The notes under the pieces: generated by a model | Seen by the model: only the letters and a program-made list of their open reading frames with translations | The model's database searches: none | What the model was told of the DNA's origin: nothing | Assembly (NCBI GenBank): GCA_020832085.1 | Contig: JAFIFJ010000147.1 | Span: forward strand, 1-64,000 | Length of the DNA: 64,000 nt | Direction: 5' to 3' | Source of the DNA: Gammaproteobacteria bacterium | GTDB lineage: Bacteria > Pseudomonadota > Gammaproteobacteria > Pseudomonadales > Azotimanducaceae | Part shown: one piece after another, positions 36,108 to 44,763 of the stretch | Layout: the number at the start of each line of letters is the position of its first letter | Position numbering within the stretch: position 1 is the stretch's first letter | Position numbers and translations under genes: made by a program

Positions 36108-37019
36108 TCATTGCGGGCGGTATCCAGGTTCACCAGGACCCGGTGCGGGACGTTGGGGACCACGCAGCAGGCTCTCGGGCTGATCCTGTAAGCGCCGGGC
36201 CAGACTTTGCAATTCGATGCCCGTCGCTGCAAGTTCGTCCAGGGCTCGCGCCAGCGCCGGTGTGACATCCTCGCGCAGGTCCGTGCCGATACGCTGGCCC
36301 GTCAGCGTCAGCGCCTGGGCATCCCGGGTCAGGGCATCGAACTGCTCGGGCAAGCCCTGCAGACCTGCGGCCAGGGCGCGCAGTTCCACCAGCAGCGCCA
36401 GGGCCTCATCGGTGAGGACAGGCAGGCCGTCGAGGATGGGGTCGAGGCGCTGGTCAAAGTCCTTGAGGCGCTCACTGGCGACCTCCACGTTGGCCAGGAT
36501 GTTGCCGACACGGTCAATGTTGTCCGTGCTCGTGAGCTGCTCGAGATTGGCGCCGAGCCGCTCGACGGTGCCGAGAATTTCCTCGCCACGATCCGTCAGT
36601 CGATCGAGCAGCGCGGGGCGCATGGGAATGCGGGCGGGATCCTCGGCGCGGGTCAACAGGCGCTCCGGCTGATCGCCTTCGTCGTGCAGGGCCAGCTGGG
36701 AAAGCCCGGTGATGCCCTGCATGCGCAGCGTGGCCCAGGTGCCCTGCGAAACAGCCAGGTCGGCGTCCACCTCGATGTCGATGAGAATCTCGCGCATGTC
36801 CTCGGGATTGAAGCGGATGCTGGTGACCGTACCTGCCCGAACGCCTCGATAGGACACAGGCGAGGACACGTTGAGGCCGGCGATTTCCATGGTGCTGACC
36901 ACCGTGTAGGGCAGACGCTGGGTCTGGCCACCGGACATCCACCACGCCACTACGGCAATCGTGCTGCCGAGCAGGATGATGAACAGCCCCGTGAGTAGGG
37001 CGTAGGTACGGTTACCCAT
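36108..37019 (-). CDS. mlaD: MlaD-family MCE substrate-binding protein
   Basis: A 303-residue protein. One N-terminal membrane anchor (ALLTGLFIILLGSTIAVVAWW) is followed by a single MCE domain (MEIAGLNVSSPVSYRGVRAG, with LRMQGITGLSQLAL), then a long helical tail. It presents lipid between the MlaEF permease-ATPase and the periplasmic or outer-membrane partner. The ATG at 37019 directly precedes the anchor and overlaps the end of mlaF by eight bases. Confidence 0.9.
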   Translation of the reverse strand: MGNRTYALLTGLFIILLGSTIAVVAWWMSGGQTQRLPYTVVSTMEIAGLNVSSPVSYRGVRAGTVTSIRFNPEDMREILIDIEVDADLAVSQGTWATLRMQGITGLSQLALHDEGDQPERLLTRAEDPARIPMRPALLDRLTDRGEEILGTVERLGANLEQLTSTDNIDRVGNILANVEVASERLKDFDQRLDPILDGLPVLTDEALALLVELRALAAGLQGLPEQFDALTRDAQALTLTGQRIGTDLREDVTPALARALDELAATGIELQSLARRLQDQPESLLRGPQRPAPGPGEPGYRPQ

Positions 37020-37794
37020 GGTTTGTGCTTCCGGTATCCAGAACGCGCTCGGCACGGTGGCCGCGCAGCAGGTCGCGCACGAAGGGGTGATCGCTGGCGC
37101 GCACATGTGTCAGCGTGCCGTGGGCCACCAACTCACCATCGGCGAGTACGGCCACGGTATCGCAGAGATCCCGCAGGGTGTGGAGGTCATGGGTGATCAT
37201 GACCATGCTGAAGCCCAGATCGCGATGCAAGCTCTGCAGGAGGTCGACGAATCGTTCCGATGATACAGGGTCCAGTCCGGAAGTGGGTTCATCGAGGAAC
37301 AGCAGCTCCGGCTCCAGGGCCAGCGCCCGGGCCAGACCGGTGCGCTTGATCATGCCGCCGGAGAGCTCCGCTGGCTTGAGCAGCGCATCCTCGGCATCGA
37401 GCCCGACGGTTTCGATCTTCATCCACACCAGCTCTGCAATGATCTCTTCCGGCAGGTCGCTGAACTCACGCAGCGGCAGAGCGATGTTGTCGAAGACCGT
37501 CAGGTCGCTGAATAGGGCACCTTGCTGGAACAGGACACCACAGCGGTTCCGCAAGCGCTGCAGCTCATTGTTGGGAATGCTGGCGATGCGCTCGCCGAAG
37601 ACTTCCACGTGGCCCGATGTCGGGCGCTGCAGGCCGAGCATCTCACGCATGAGCACGGTCTTGCCGCTGCCGGAGCCACCAAGCAGGCCCAGCCGCTCTC
37701 CGCGATGCAGATCGAGGTCGATATGGCGATGGACCACGATGTCGCCGAAGCGCGTGCCAATGCCCTGCATGCTGAGGACGACTTCAGTGTCCAT
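37012..37794 (-). CDS. mlaF: MlaF-type ABC transporter ATP-binding protein
   Basis: A 260-residue ATPase. Walker A is GGSGSGKT, the signature LSGGMIKR is the Mla-type variant of LSGGQ, Walker B is LLFLDEPTSGLDP, and the switch His is in ITHDLH. It energises MlaE-mediated phospholipid movement. The ATG at 37794 shares one base with the mlaE stop (TGATG). The open frame continues upstream inside mlaE, which is not coding. Confidence 0.92.
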   Translation of the reverse strand: MDTEVVLSMQGIGTRFGDIVVHRHIDLDLHRGERLGLLGGSGSGKTVLMREMLGLQRPTSGHVEVFGERIASIPNNELQRLRNRCGVLFQQGALFSDLTVFDNIALPLREFSDLPEEIIAELVWMKIETVGLDAEDALLKPAELSGGMIKRTGLARALALEPELLFLDEPTSGLDPVSSERFVDLLQSLHRDLGFSMVMITHDLHTLRDLCDTVAVLADGELVAHGTLTHVRASDHPFVRDLLRGHRAERVLDTGSTNHG

Positions 37795-38930
37795 CAGGAC
37801 CAGCCCACGCCGCGCAGCATCACTGAGAACACCGCATCGAGGACGATCACCAGGGTGATGGCCGTGACGACGGAACGTGTGGTTTCCACTGCCAGACTCT
37901 GGGTATTGGGCTGCACCCGAAGGCCGAAGTAGGCCGCAGTGAGGCCGATCAGGGTGCCGAACACCGCGGCCTTGCCAAGGCCGATCCACAGATTGACCAG
38001 CGGCATGGTGTCCGGCAGCGCACGGATGAACTGCTGGTAGGGCATCCCCAGGGCCAGGTTCGAGGCCACCATGCCGCCGAGCATGGCCAGGATGATGGTC
38101 CACATGGTCAGCAGCGGCAGGGCGATGGTCAGGCCGATCACCTTGGGGAGTACCAGCCGCTGACTCACCGACATGCCGAGGACGGTCATGGCATCGAGTT
38201 CCTGGGTCAGGCGCATGACGCCGAGCTGGGCGGTCATGGAGGAGCCGGAGCGGCCGGCCACCAGAATGGCCGCCAGAATGGGGCCGAGTTCACGGGTGAT
38301 GCTGAAGGAGAGGATGTTGACGATGAATATCTCGCCACCGTAGAGCTTGAGTTGCATGGCTGACTGGTAGGCGATGACGACGCCGATCAATACCCCCACG
38401 AGGGCCGTGATTCCCAGAGCCTTGGCTCCGGTGTGGAAGATCGTCGCTGACATCTCCCGCCAGGGTATGCGGCTGGGATACCGGGCGAGGGTGCCCAGGT
38501 CCAATGCGAACTGGCCGATGACGAGTATGCCACCGCGCATGTGTTCGAGGCTGGCGCGACTGAAGCGGGCCAGCCAGGCCAGGGCCATGCTGCTCCAGGA
38601 CTTGCGTGGGGGGCTATAGCCCTCCCGTTCATGAGTCCACTTCTCGAACAGCGAGCGATGCTCGTCGCGCATATCCAGGCCGGCCGGGAAGCGCCGCCCC
38701 CAGGCGCGCCAAAGCAGCAGCGCGCCGGCGCTGTCGAGCGCATTCACCGAGCAGAGATCCCAGTGGCTCTCGGCGCCTCTGGCCTCCGGCCGCTTCGCCG
38801 CAGTCGCGAGCTCCTCGCTGATGTCATCCAGGACCGGCCCGAGGGCGCTCAGGTTCCACGTGCCTTCGAGCACACAGACGCGCCCTTCATCGGTGTCGCG
38901 GCAGGCTATGGCCGGTGTGATCTCAGTCAT
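37794..38930 (-). CDS. mlaE: MlaE-type permease with an N-terminal STAS-like domain
   Basis: A 378-residue protein. The last 250 residues are the MlaE/YrbE permease with five or six membrane segments (TRELGPILAAILVAGRSGSS, then LGVMRLTQELDAM). The first 105 residues read like a STAS domain (VCVLEGTWNLSALG, LCSVNALDSAGALLLWRAWG), the role played by separate MlaB in Escherichia coli. It is therefore a natural MlaB-MlaE fusion. It heads the operon, with six bases between its start and the stop of the acyl-CoA dehydrogenase gene upstream. Confidence 0.9.
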   Translation of the reverse strand: MTEITPAIACRDTDEGRVCVLEGTWNLSALGPVLDDISEELATAAKRPEARGAESHWDLCSVNALDSAGALLLWRAWGRRFPAGLDMRDEHRSLFEKWTHEREGYSPPRKSWSSMALAWLARFSRASLEHMRGGILVIGQFALDLGTLARYPSRIPWREMSATIFHTGAKALGITALVGVLIGVVIAYQSAMQLKLYGGEIFIVNILSFSITRELGPILAAILVAGRSGSSMTAQLGVMRLTQELDAMTVLGMSVSQRLVLPKVIGLTIALPLLTMWTIILAMLGGMVASNLALGMPYQQFIRALPDTMPLVNLWIGLGKAAVFGTLIGLTAAYFGLRVQPNTQSLAVETTRSVVTAITLVIVLDAVFSVMLRGVGWS

Positions 38931-38936
38931 GGGCGG

Positions 38937-40103
38937 TCAGCGTTTCAGACCAAGCAGATTGCGAGCCACGACCCAGCGATGCACCTCAGTGGGGCCATCG
39001 TAGATGCGCATGGTGCGGACCTGTGACGCCATCAGCTGCAGGGGTAGTTCCTTGGTCATGCCCATGGCTCCGAAGGTCTGCATGGCATGGTCGAGAACCT
39101 CCCAGGCCATCTCGGTAGCGTAGGCCTTGGCCATGGAAACATCGCTGCGCACGTCCTCGCCCTGGTCCAGCTTCCAGGCGGTCTCATAGGCCAGCAGCCG
39201 GGCAGCGCGAATCCGCGTGGCGGCATCGGTCACCCACCACTGAATGGTCTGACGTTCGGCCAGAGGGGCGCCGAAGGTGACCCGGTCCGGCGCGAACTCG
39301 CACATCATTTCGAGGGCACGCTCGGCCATACCGATGCACCAGGCCACCATCTGCAGGCGGCGAGTGGAGAGTCTGACCTGCATCGGCGCGAAGCCCTTGC
39401 CTTCGGTTCCGAGGAGGTTGGCATGGGGAACCCGGCAGTCCTCCAGGGCGACCTCGTAGGTGAAGCTGCCGCCGATCATGGGTATGCGGCGCAGGACGTT
39501 GAATCCCGGCGTGCCCTTGTCGATGAGGAAGGCCGAGATGCCGCCCCGGGCGCCCTTGGCCTTGTCGGTGACTGCCATGAGAATGGTGAAGTCCGCTTCC
39601 GCCGCGCGGCTGATCCAGATCTTGCGGCCGTTGATGATCCAGTCGTCACCATCGCGGATGGCCCGGGTCGCCATGGCGGCCGGGTCGGAGCCGGCGCCGG
39701 GCTCGGAGATGCCGATGGCGGAGATCAGGCCGCCTTGAACGTAGGGTGCCAGGTAGCGCTCCCGCTGGTCCTCATTGGCCGCCACCATGAGCATGCGCAG
39801 GTTGGGGGAATCCGGCGGCAGGGTGTAGGGCGTGATGGTTCGGCCCATCTGGATGTTGACGCCGATCATGGCCTCCGTGGGCAGGTCGGTACCGCCGACT
39901 TCTTCGGGGGCGTCGAGACCCCAGAGACCGAGTTCCCTGGCCCGGGCGTCGATGGGCGCCTTCTCGTCGGCGGTGAGGCTAGCGCCTTGCCCGTTGGCTT
40001 CGCGTTCGAGAACCCGAGCTTCCAGCGGCAACAGCTCGTCGCGGACGAACTTCTTCACCAGCTCCTCGAGCATCCGATGTTCTTCTGAAAGTCTGAAATC
40101 CAC
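38937..40103 (-). CDS. acyl-CoA dehydrogenase, ACAD10/11-like
   Basis: About 388 residues of the flavin acyl-CoA dehydrogenase superfamily, catalysing alpha-beta dehydrogenation of an acyl-CoA. ISEPGAGSDPAAMATRA is the FAD/substrate-binding signature. The C-terminal IYDGPTEVHRW places an Asp where medium-chain enzymes have the catalytic Glu, as in ACAD10/11-like proteins. I choose the GTG at 40103 (reading VDFRLSEEH), because AGAGGA lies six bases upstream; an ATG at 40127 is possible. It sits between the thiamine operon and mlaE on the same strand. Confidence 0.9.
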   Translation of the reverse strand: MDFRLSEEHRMLEELVKKFVRDELLPLEARVLEREANGQGASLTADEKAPIDARARELGLWGLDAPEEVGGTDLPTEAMIGVNIQMGRTITPYTLPPDSPNLRMLMVAANEDQRERYLAPYVQGGLISAIGISEPGAGSDPAAMATRAIRDGDDWIINGRKIWISRAAEADFTILMAVTDKAKGARGGISAFLIDKGTPGFNVLRRIPMIGGSFTYEVALEDCRVPHANLLGTEGKGFAPMQVRLSTRRLQMVAWCIGMAERALEMMCEFAPDRVTFGAPLAERQTIQWWVTDAATRIRAARLLAYETAWKLDQGEDVRSDVSMAKAYATEMAWEVLDHAMQTFGAMGMTKELPLQLMASQVRTMRIYDGPTEVHRWVVARNLLGLKR

Positions 40104-40196
40104 GCTGCTTCCTCTGGCGCCCGCCACAGCATCGTGCCGGGAGGCGCGAGGCCGGGCAAGCGATAAGCCTGCATGCAGCCATGAGTTTCCGCGGGA

Positions 40197-40211
40197 GCCC
40201 CCGGTGGGGGC
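40197..40211. terminator. GC-rich hairpin after tenA
   Basis: GCCCCC-ggt-GGGGGC is a perfect 6-bp stem with a 3-base loop in the spacer between the tenA stop (40222) and the acyl-CoA dehydrogenase start. No T-run follows on either strand, so it is a weak terminator candidate. Its flanks (GCGGGAGC and CGACAA) also resemble a REP-type element. Confidence 0.4.
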
Positions 40212-40221
40212 GACAAGCGCT

Positions 40222-40914
40222 TTATACCGGCCAGCCCTGCTGCTGCCAGGCCTGTTCCCAGAACTGCCACTCGTGCCGCGCGCTGACGTGAAAGGCCGTC
40301 AGGGCGCGTTGCCGGGCCCCTTCGTCGGCGGCATCCGCCGCCCGTTGCATCAGTTCCAGCAGGCGCTGCATGTAGGCCACGAAGTCGTCCCCGGCGTAGA
40401 GGTCCAGCCAATCCTGGTAGGGGTGATCGGCCGACGGCGTGCCGATCCTGGCCAGCAGATTCTGACCGAGATCCGTGTACAGCCAGGGGCAGGGCGTGAG
40501 GGCAGCGATGGCCTCGATCAGCGAAGCTGTCTGCGCTGTGGTGATCATGTGATCCCGATAGGCGCGGGTCACGGGACCGAGTTCCACAGCGGCGACGTCT
40601 GCCGGCGTATAGCCGAGCTTGCGGCCGTAGCCGGCATGCAGTTCGCCCTCCACCACCAGCGCGAGGCGGGCGGCATCAATGAACCAGAGCTTGTCTGTCG
40701 GATCCGGGCAGCGGGTGGAGATCAGCGCTGCGGCATCGGCAAAGCCTTCCAGGTAGCGGGCATCCTGCATCTGGTAGTAGCGGAAATTCGCCGTCGGCAG
40801 GCTGCCGTCCGCCAACGCCAGCACGAAGGGGTGATCGAAGGAGGCCCCCCAGCTGCTGCCGGCGGCATCCAGGCAGGCCTGGGCGAAAGGTGGGACGTCG
40901 AAAGGGCGATTCAT
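40222..40914 (-). CDS. tenA: TenA-family aminopyrimidine aminohydrolase (thiaminase II)
   Basis: A 230-residue helical protein that salvages the pyrimidine half of degraded thiamine. Catalytic Cys142 lies in LTPCPWLYTDLG. The substrate-side acidic residue is in QMQDARYLEGF, and the C-terminal RHEWQFWEQAW is the usual closing helix. It is the last gene of the thiamine operon and overlaps the preceding gene by four bases (ATGA). Salvaged hydroxymethylpyrimidine would be phosphorylated by ThiD. Confidence 0.9.
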   Translation of the reverse strand: MNRPFDVPPFAQACLDAAGSSWGASFDHPFVLALADGSLPTANFRYYQMQDARYLEGFADAAALISTRCPDPTDKLWFIDAARLALVVEGELHAGYGRKLGYTPADVAAVELGPVTRAYRDHMITTAQTASLIEAIAALTPCPWLYTDLGQNLLARIGTPSADHPYQDWLDLYAGDDFVAYMQRLLELMQRAADAADEGARQRALTAFHVSARHEWQFWEQAWQQQGWPV

Positions 40915-41801
40915 GTGGGCAACTCCGCAAGAAAGTTCTGCGTCGCAACAGCAGCATCGGGGACATCGAGTACGGCAGAGCAGACGGCGACACCGTGAGC
41001 GCCTGCTTCCAGCACGGATGCGACGCGAGTTGGCGTGATGCCGCCTATGGCGAATACCGGGAGTGGCGCAGCGAGTGCGGTCAGCCGCGCGAGGCCGTCG
41101 AGCCCGAGCGGCGCACGGCCAGGCTTGGAGGCACTGGGGAAAATTGTGCCCACGATCAGGTAGTCGACGCCTTCTGCGACCGCCCGCTGCACTTCTTCCT
41201 CATCGTGGGCGGAACGGCCGAGCAGGGCGATGCCGTCGCGCGCTACTGACCCGTGCGCTGCCGGCAGATGCAGGCCGATGCCTTCACGGCGCGCCATGGC
41301 GGGGCGGCCGTTGATCGCGATCAGGCATCCGGTGTTCTGCACTGCAGCGCAGGCGTACTTGCCGCTTCCCGAACGGAAGACGTTTCGATCGATGGCACGG
41401 TTGTGGGAGCGGACGGAGCGCAGCGCAGTCCGCGATGGCGGCCCAGCCGCCTGCAAATCCCCAGCCCGCCGCAAGCCTCCACGACGCGGCAGGGAATCGC
41501 TCACTCCGCTACGCTTCGTGAGCTCCCACAAGGCCTTGCCACGCCCATCGAATCGCATGTTCCTGCCGCGACCGCGCCAGAACCGTTGGTGTGCCCCCGC
41601 AGCAGGGGATCCATTTGAGTCTGGACAGCCCTGGCTGGAAGCTCCGAGAACGATCCGGAGGCGGTCAAGCACGGCCGCGTCACCAAGGTCCTTGTCACGC
41701 AGCTGCACGAACGGGGCGCCCGCCGCCACGGCTGCCTCCAGCGCTCCAGGGCGTTCCCGATGGGCATCGGCAATGAGCAGCAGGCGCGGCAGATCGGTCA
41801 T
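40911..41801 (-). CDS. second thiamine-phosphate-synthase/TenI-like protein carrying an in-frame REP insertion
   Basis: A 296-residue open frame whose two ends form one ThiE/TenI barrel. Residues 1-56 contain FVQLRDKDL (Gln33-x-Arg35-x-Lys37, the phosphate/pyrophosphate-binding pattern). Residues about 157-296 resume with [38 protein letters not shown] and VFAIGGITP. Removing residues about 57-155 leaves roughly 200 residues, the normal family length. The extra segment is Arg-, Gly- and Ser-rich and is encoded by a REPIN-type palindrome (41401-41531) with flanks, yet has no stop or frameshift. It overlaps thiG and tenA by four bases each. Whether the protein still folds is unknown; the other thiE at 43942 is intact. 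Confidence 0.8.
   Translation of the reverse strand: MTDLPRLLLIADAHRERPGALEAAVAAGAPFVQLRDKDLGDAAVLDRLRIVLGASSQGCPDSNGSPAAGAHQRFWRGRGRNMRFDGRGKALWELTKRSGVSDSLPRRGGLRRAGDLQAAGPPSRTALRSVRSHNRAIDRNVFRSGSGKYACAAVQNTGCLIAINGRPAMARREGIGLHLPAAHGSVARDGIALLGRSAHDEEEVQRAVAEGVDYLIVGTIFPSASKPGRAPLGLDGLARLTALAAPLPVFAIGGITPTRVASVLEAGAHGVAVCSAVLDVPDAAVATQNFLAELPT
41401..41531. repeat. REPIN-type element (two inverted REPs) inside the second thiE/tenI gene
   Basis: Left arm 41401-41436: TTGTGGGAGC, stem GGAC, loop, stem GTCC, tail GCGAT. The right arm at 41496-41531 is the same on the minus strand: TTGTGGGAGC, TCAC, loop, GTGA, GCGAT. The stems differ but pair within each arm. The 59-base spacer contains a further perfect hairpin GGCGGC-cca-GCCGCC at 41437-41451. 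Similarity extends outward on both sides (CCATCGA-TCG-like flanks), so the mobile unit is probably nearer 200 bp. Confidence 0.88.
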
Positions 41802-42604
41802 CCGCCACCTTCGTCCCCGGCCTCGCGGGTACCGATACGGCCTTCCCAGGGACTCGAAGCCTCGGCCAGGGTTTTGCGGGGCATGCGGCCCGCCTCGAAG
41901 GCCAGCCGGCCGGCTTCGATGCCGTGCTTCATGGCCGCGGCCATGCGCACCGGATCCCGGGCGCGGGCGACGGCGGTATTCATCAGCACCGCATCACAGC
42001 CGAGTTCCAGGGCGATGGCGGCATCCGAGGCTGTGCCCACGCCGGCGTCGACGATGACGGGTACCCCGGCGCGCTTGCAGATCAGCTCGATGTTGAAGGG
42101 GTTCTGGATGCCGAGCCCCGAACCGATGGGAGCCCCCAGCGGCATCACCGCCACGCAGCCGAGGTCCTCCAGCCTGCGCGCCACCACAGGGTCGTCGTTG
42201 GTGTAGGGGAAAACCTCGAAGCCGCGCTCCACCAGGGTGGTCGCCGCCTCCAACAGGGCCTCCACGTCAGGCAGCAGGGTGTCCTCGTCGGCAATCACCT
42301 CCAGCTTGATCCGCTGCGTTTCCAGGGCTTCCCGGGCCAGTTCCGCCGTGCGTACCGCATCCCGGGCGGTGAAGCAGCCGGCGGTGTTTGGCAGCAGCTG
42401 GTAGCCCCGGGCGGTCAGCACGTCGTAGAGGTTCTCGGCACCGCTGTCCAAGCCCACGCGGCGAACGGAGACCGTCACCAGTTCCGTGCCGCCGGCTCCC
42501 AGCGCATCGAGCAGAATCTGCCGGCTCGGGTAGCGCGCCGTGCCGAGCAGCAGGCGCGAGGACAGGGTCAGATCGGCCACCTGCCAGGGAGAAGTCGTGG
42601 GCAT
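41798..42604 (-). CDS. thiG: thiazole synthase ThiG
   Basis: A 268-residue TIM-barrel enzyme that builds the thiazole phosphate of thiamine from deoxyxylulose phosphate, dehydroglycine and ThiS thiocarboxylate. The Schiff-base Lys100 lies in RIKLEVI. Family motifs [22 protein letters not shown] and [14 protein letters not shown] are all intact. The ATG at 42604 lies one base after the thiS stop; an upstream in-frame extension to 42643 lies within thiS. It is part of the riboswitch-led thiamine operon. Confidence 0.96.
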   Translation of the reverse strand: MPTTSPWQVADLTLSSRLLLGTARYPSRQILLDALGAGGTELVTVSVRRVGLDSGAENLYDVLTARGYQLLPNTAGCFTARDAVRTAELAREALETQRIKLEVIADEDTLLPDVEALLEAATTLVERGFEVFPYTNDDPVVARRLEDLGCVAVMPLGAPIGSGLGIQNPFNIELICKRAGVPVIVDAGVGTASDAAIALELGCDAVLMNTAVARARDPVRMAAAMKHGIEAGRLAFEAGRMPRKTLAEASSPWEGRIGTREAGDEGGG

Positions 42605-42605
42605 G

Positions 42606-42818
42606 TCAGCCTCCTTGAACGGCACCGACGATGTCGACTTCATCGCCGGGTGACAGGGGGGTCTTGGGCCAATCCCGTCGCGGCACCACCTCGCCGTTTA
42701 CCGCCACGGCCACGCCGCGGGCGTCGGGGGCGACGTCGAACTCGGCCAGCAGCAGCATGAGGTCATCGCCCGGGTAGGGATGGTGCTTGCCGTTGAGGAT
42801 CAGATGGGATTCGGTCAT
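42606..42818 (-). CDS. thiS: sulfur carrier protein ThiS
   Basis: A 70-residue ubiquitin-like protein that ends in the required Gly-Gly (DIVGAVQGG), which is adenylated and converted to the thiocarboxylate used by ThiG. The order LILNGK...[10 protein letters not shown]...[10 protein letters not shown] is typical. It overlaps thiO by four bases and is followed at once by thiG. No thiF is present in the window. Confidence 0.95.
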   Translation of the reverse strand: MTESHLILNGKHHPYPGDDLMLLLAEFDVAPDARGVAVAVNGEVVPRRDWPKTPLSPGDEVDIVGAVQGG

Positions 42819-43945
42819 GTCACAGTCTCGAATCGTCGAGGGGAAAAAGGCGCGAGTTCCGGCGTGTCCCGGCCGGCCGTCAGCGAGCGGGCCAGGGCTG
42901 CCGCAGTGCCCGGTGCGAGCAGGACGCCGTTGCGGAAATGGCCGCCGCAGAGATGCAGGCCCACTGTTGCGGTGGCGCCGATGACCGGAAGGTGGTCACG
43001 GGTGGCGGGCCTGAAGCCCACTGAGACCGCTTCGAACTCGAGTTCCGCAATCTCCGGGACTGCGGCAATGGCGTGGCGCAGCAGCTCGTAGGTGGCCCCC
43101 GCATGGGCGCTGGCATCGAAACCGCGCTCCTCGGAACTGGCGCCGATGATCAGGCGGCCATCTGCCCGCGGAACCAGGTAGACATCGGGCGTGCGGATGA
43201 CATGTTCGAGTACCGGAGCACCACGAACTCGAATCACCTGACCCCAGACCGGCCGCATGCCACAGGCGGGCAGGGCGCCTTCGAAGTCCTTGCCCAGCCA
43301 GGCGCCGGTGGCCAGCACCGCGCGCTCGCAGGGCAACCATTCGCGCTCATCCTGGCCTGGCCGCTGCATCCACAGTCCCGTCAGCTTTTCGCCCGCGGCA
43401 TGGAAGCCCCGTGCCGTGGCTGTGTCCACCTGTCCGCCGCGCAGCCGGATGGCTGTGAACAACGCCTCGCGCAGGGCACGGGGATCCACCTGATGGTCTC
43501 CGGGAATCCTGCAGCCGGCGACGACTCGGGGCGACAGGGCCGGCTCCAGCTTGCGCAGGCTGCGGGCATCCAGGCGTTCAGCGGTCATGCCGCGATCCGC
43601 CATGAAGGCCAGCAGATGCTCGAGTTCCGCCCGATGATCGCGTTGCAGGGCCACCCAAAGCGTACCTTCGCTGCGATAGCCGCAGGTCATGCCGGACGCC
43701 GCTTCGACCCTGCGGATGAAGTCCGGATAGCGCGCCAGACTGTCCAGGGCCAGGGGAATGAGGTCTGCGTGTTCCACGTCGGCTTCGGATACCGGGGCCA
43801 GCATGCCCGCTGCCGTCAGCGTCGCCGTGCCGGTTTCATCGGTGGGCGCAAGGACTCGGACGGGGATGCCCTGCTCGAGCAGTTCGAATGCGACGCTCAA
43901 ACCGATGATGCCGGCGCCCGCAATGACCACTTCTGTGTCGTTCAT
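42815..43945 (-). CDS. thiO: glycine oxidase ThiO
   Basis: A 376-residue FAD enzyme of the DAO family that converts glycine to the dehydroglycine needed by ThiG. It has the Rossmann motif IAGAGIIGLSVA, then GTATLTAAGMLAP. The C-terminal half contains VYLVPRADGRLIIGAS and LHLCGGHFRNGVLLAPGT, characteristic of ThiO. Use of ThiO rather than ThiH implies an aerobic thiazole route. It overlaps thiE and thiS by four bases each. Confidence 0.94.
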   Translation of the reverse strand: MNDTEVVIAGAGIIGLSVAFELLEQGIPVRVLAPTDETGTATLTAAGMLAPVSEADVEHADLIPLALDSLARYPDFIRRVEAASGMTCGYRSEGTLWVALQRDHRAELEHLLAFMADRGMTAERLDARSLRKLEPALSPRVVAGCRIPGDHQVDPRALREALFTAIRLRGGQVDTATARGFHAAGEKLTGLWMQRPGQDEREWLPCERAVLATGAWLGKDFEGALPACGMRPVWGQVIRVRGAPVLEHVIRTPDVYLVPRADGRLIIGASSEERGFDASAHAGATYELLRHAIAAVPEIAELEFEAVSVGFRPATRDHLPVIGATATVGLHLCGGHFRNGVLLAPGTAAALARSLTAGRDTPELAPFSPRRFETVT

Positions 43946-44607
43946 GGTCGATTCCGGGCCAGGGCATCATCGAGGGCTTCCCGGCAGCGTGCGGTGGCCG
44001 CTGCGGGGTCGTCGTCCTTGACCACTGCAGAGACCACGGCCACACCGTAGGCGCCGGTGGCCATGACTTCACCGATGCGTGCCGCGGTGATGCTGCCGAT
44101 GGCAATCACGGGAAGGGTGACGGCCTGCACGATGGCAGCCAGGGTTTCGAGTCCCATCACCGGTGCCGGATTGGCCTTGGTCCGGGTGCCGTAGACGGGA
44201 CCGACGCCAAGATAGTCCACACCTGTGGCCGCCACGGCCCGGGCTTCCTCCAGGGAGTTGGCCGTACCGCCGATGATGACGCCCGCGCCGAGCATCCGGC
44301 GCGCCGTGGCCACCGGCAGATCGTCATGACCGAGATGGACGCCGGCCGCGCCCACGGTGAGCGCCACGTCGGCCCGGTCGTCTACGATCAGGCGACAGGC
44401 GGTGGCGTCGAGGGCTTCCCGGATGGCGCTGGCCATGGTCAGCAGTTCCCGGGTGGTCAGGGGCCCCTTGTCCCGGTACTGCACCACGTCCGCACCGCCG
44501 GCCGCAGCCTTCTGCGCCAGTTCGAGGTGCCCGAAGCGATCCTGAATGTGCACGTCCGTCAGAACATGCAAGCGACCCGGATCGTGCTGTGCTCTGGCAT
44601 CAGTCAT
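43942..44607 (-). CDS. thiE: thiamine phosphate synthase ThiE
   Basis: A 221-residue TIM barrel that joins the pyrimidine pyrophosphate and thiazole phosphate. The motif VVQYRDKG supplies the Gln-x-Arg-x-Lys triad, VDDRADVALTVGAAGVHLG the central metal-binding segment, and VDYLGVGPVYGTRTK and AIGSITAARI the phosphate-binding loops. It is intact and of normal length, unlike the second copy at 40911-41801. It lies 156 bases after thiD; that spacer contains a REP-type element. Confidence 0.95.
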   Translation of the reverse strand: MTDARAQHDPGRLHVLTDVHIQDRFGHLELAQKAAAGGADVVQYRDKGPLTTRELLTMASAIREALDATACRLIVDDRADVALTVGAAGVHLGHDDLPVATARRMLGAGVIIGGTANSLEEARAVAATGVDYLGVGPVYGTRTKANPAPVMGLETLAAIVQAVTLPVIAIGSITAARIGEVMATGAYGVAVVSAVVKDDDPAAATARCREALDDALARNRP

Positions 44608-44635
44608 GCAAACGACCTCCCAGGCGCGGCGGACA

Positions 44636-44714
44636 ATCGCTCACCACGCTTCGCTTCGTGAGCTTCCCACAGGGTTTTGTCACGTCCATCGCATCGCATG
44701 TTCCTTCGCGACAG
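44636..44714 (-). repeat. solo REP element in the thiD-thiE spacer
   Basis: Reading the minus strand: CTGTGGGAAGC, stem TCAC, loop, stem GTGA, tail GCGAT (44672 to 44636). The sequence beyond the head, to about 44714, aligns base by base with 41522-41572 in the second thiE/tenI gene, sharing blocks such as CCATCG-ATCGCATGTTCC with few differences. The two copies are therefore the same extended element in the same orientation. Confidence 0.82.
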
Positions 44715-44763
44715 TGCGAAAGCAATTTCGTGGCAGGGTCCCACCGCAGCGGAGATGCCAGTT

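Noticed and set aside
40911-41801. Treating the second thiE/tenI as a pseudogene
   Set aside because: Despite the REP insertion there is no frameshift or stop, and both coupled junctions are intact; I keep it as a coding gene with an insertion.
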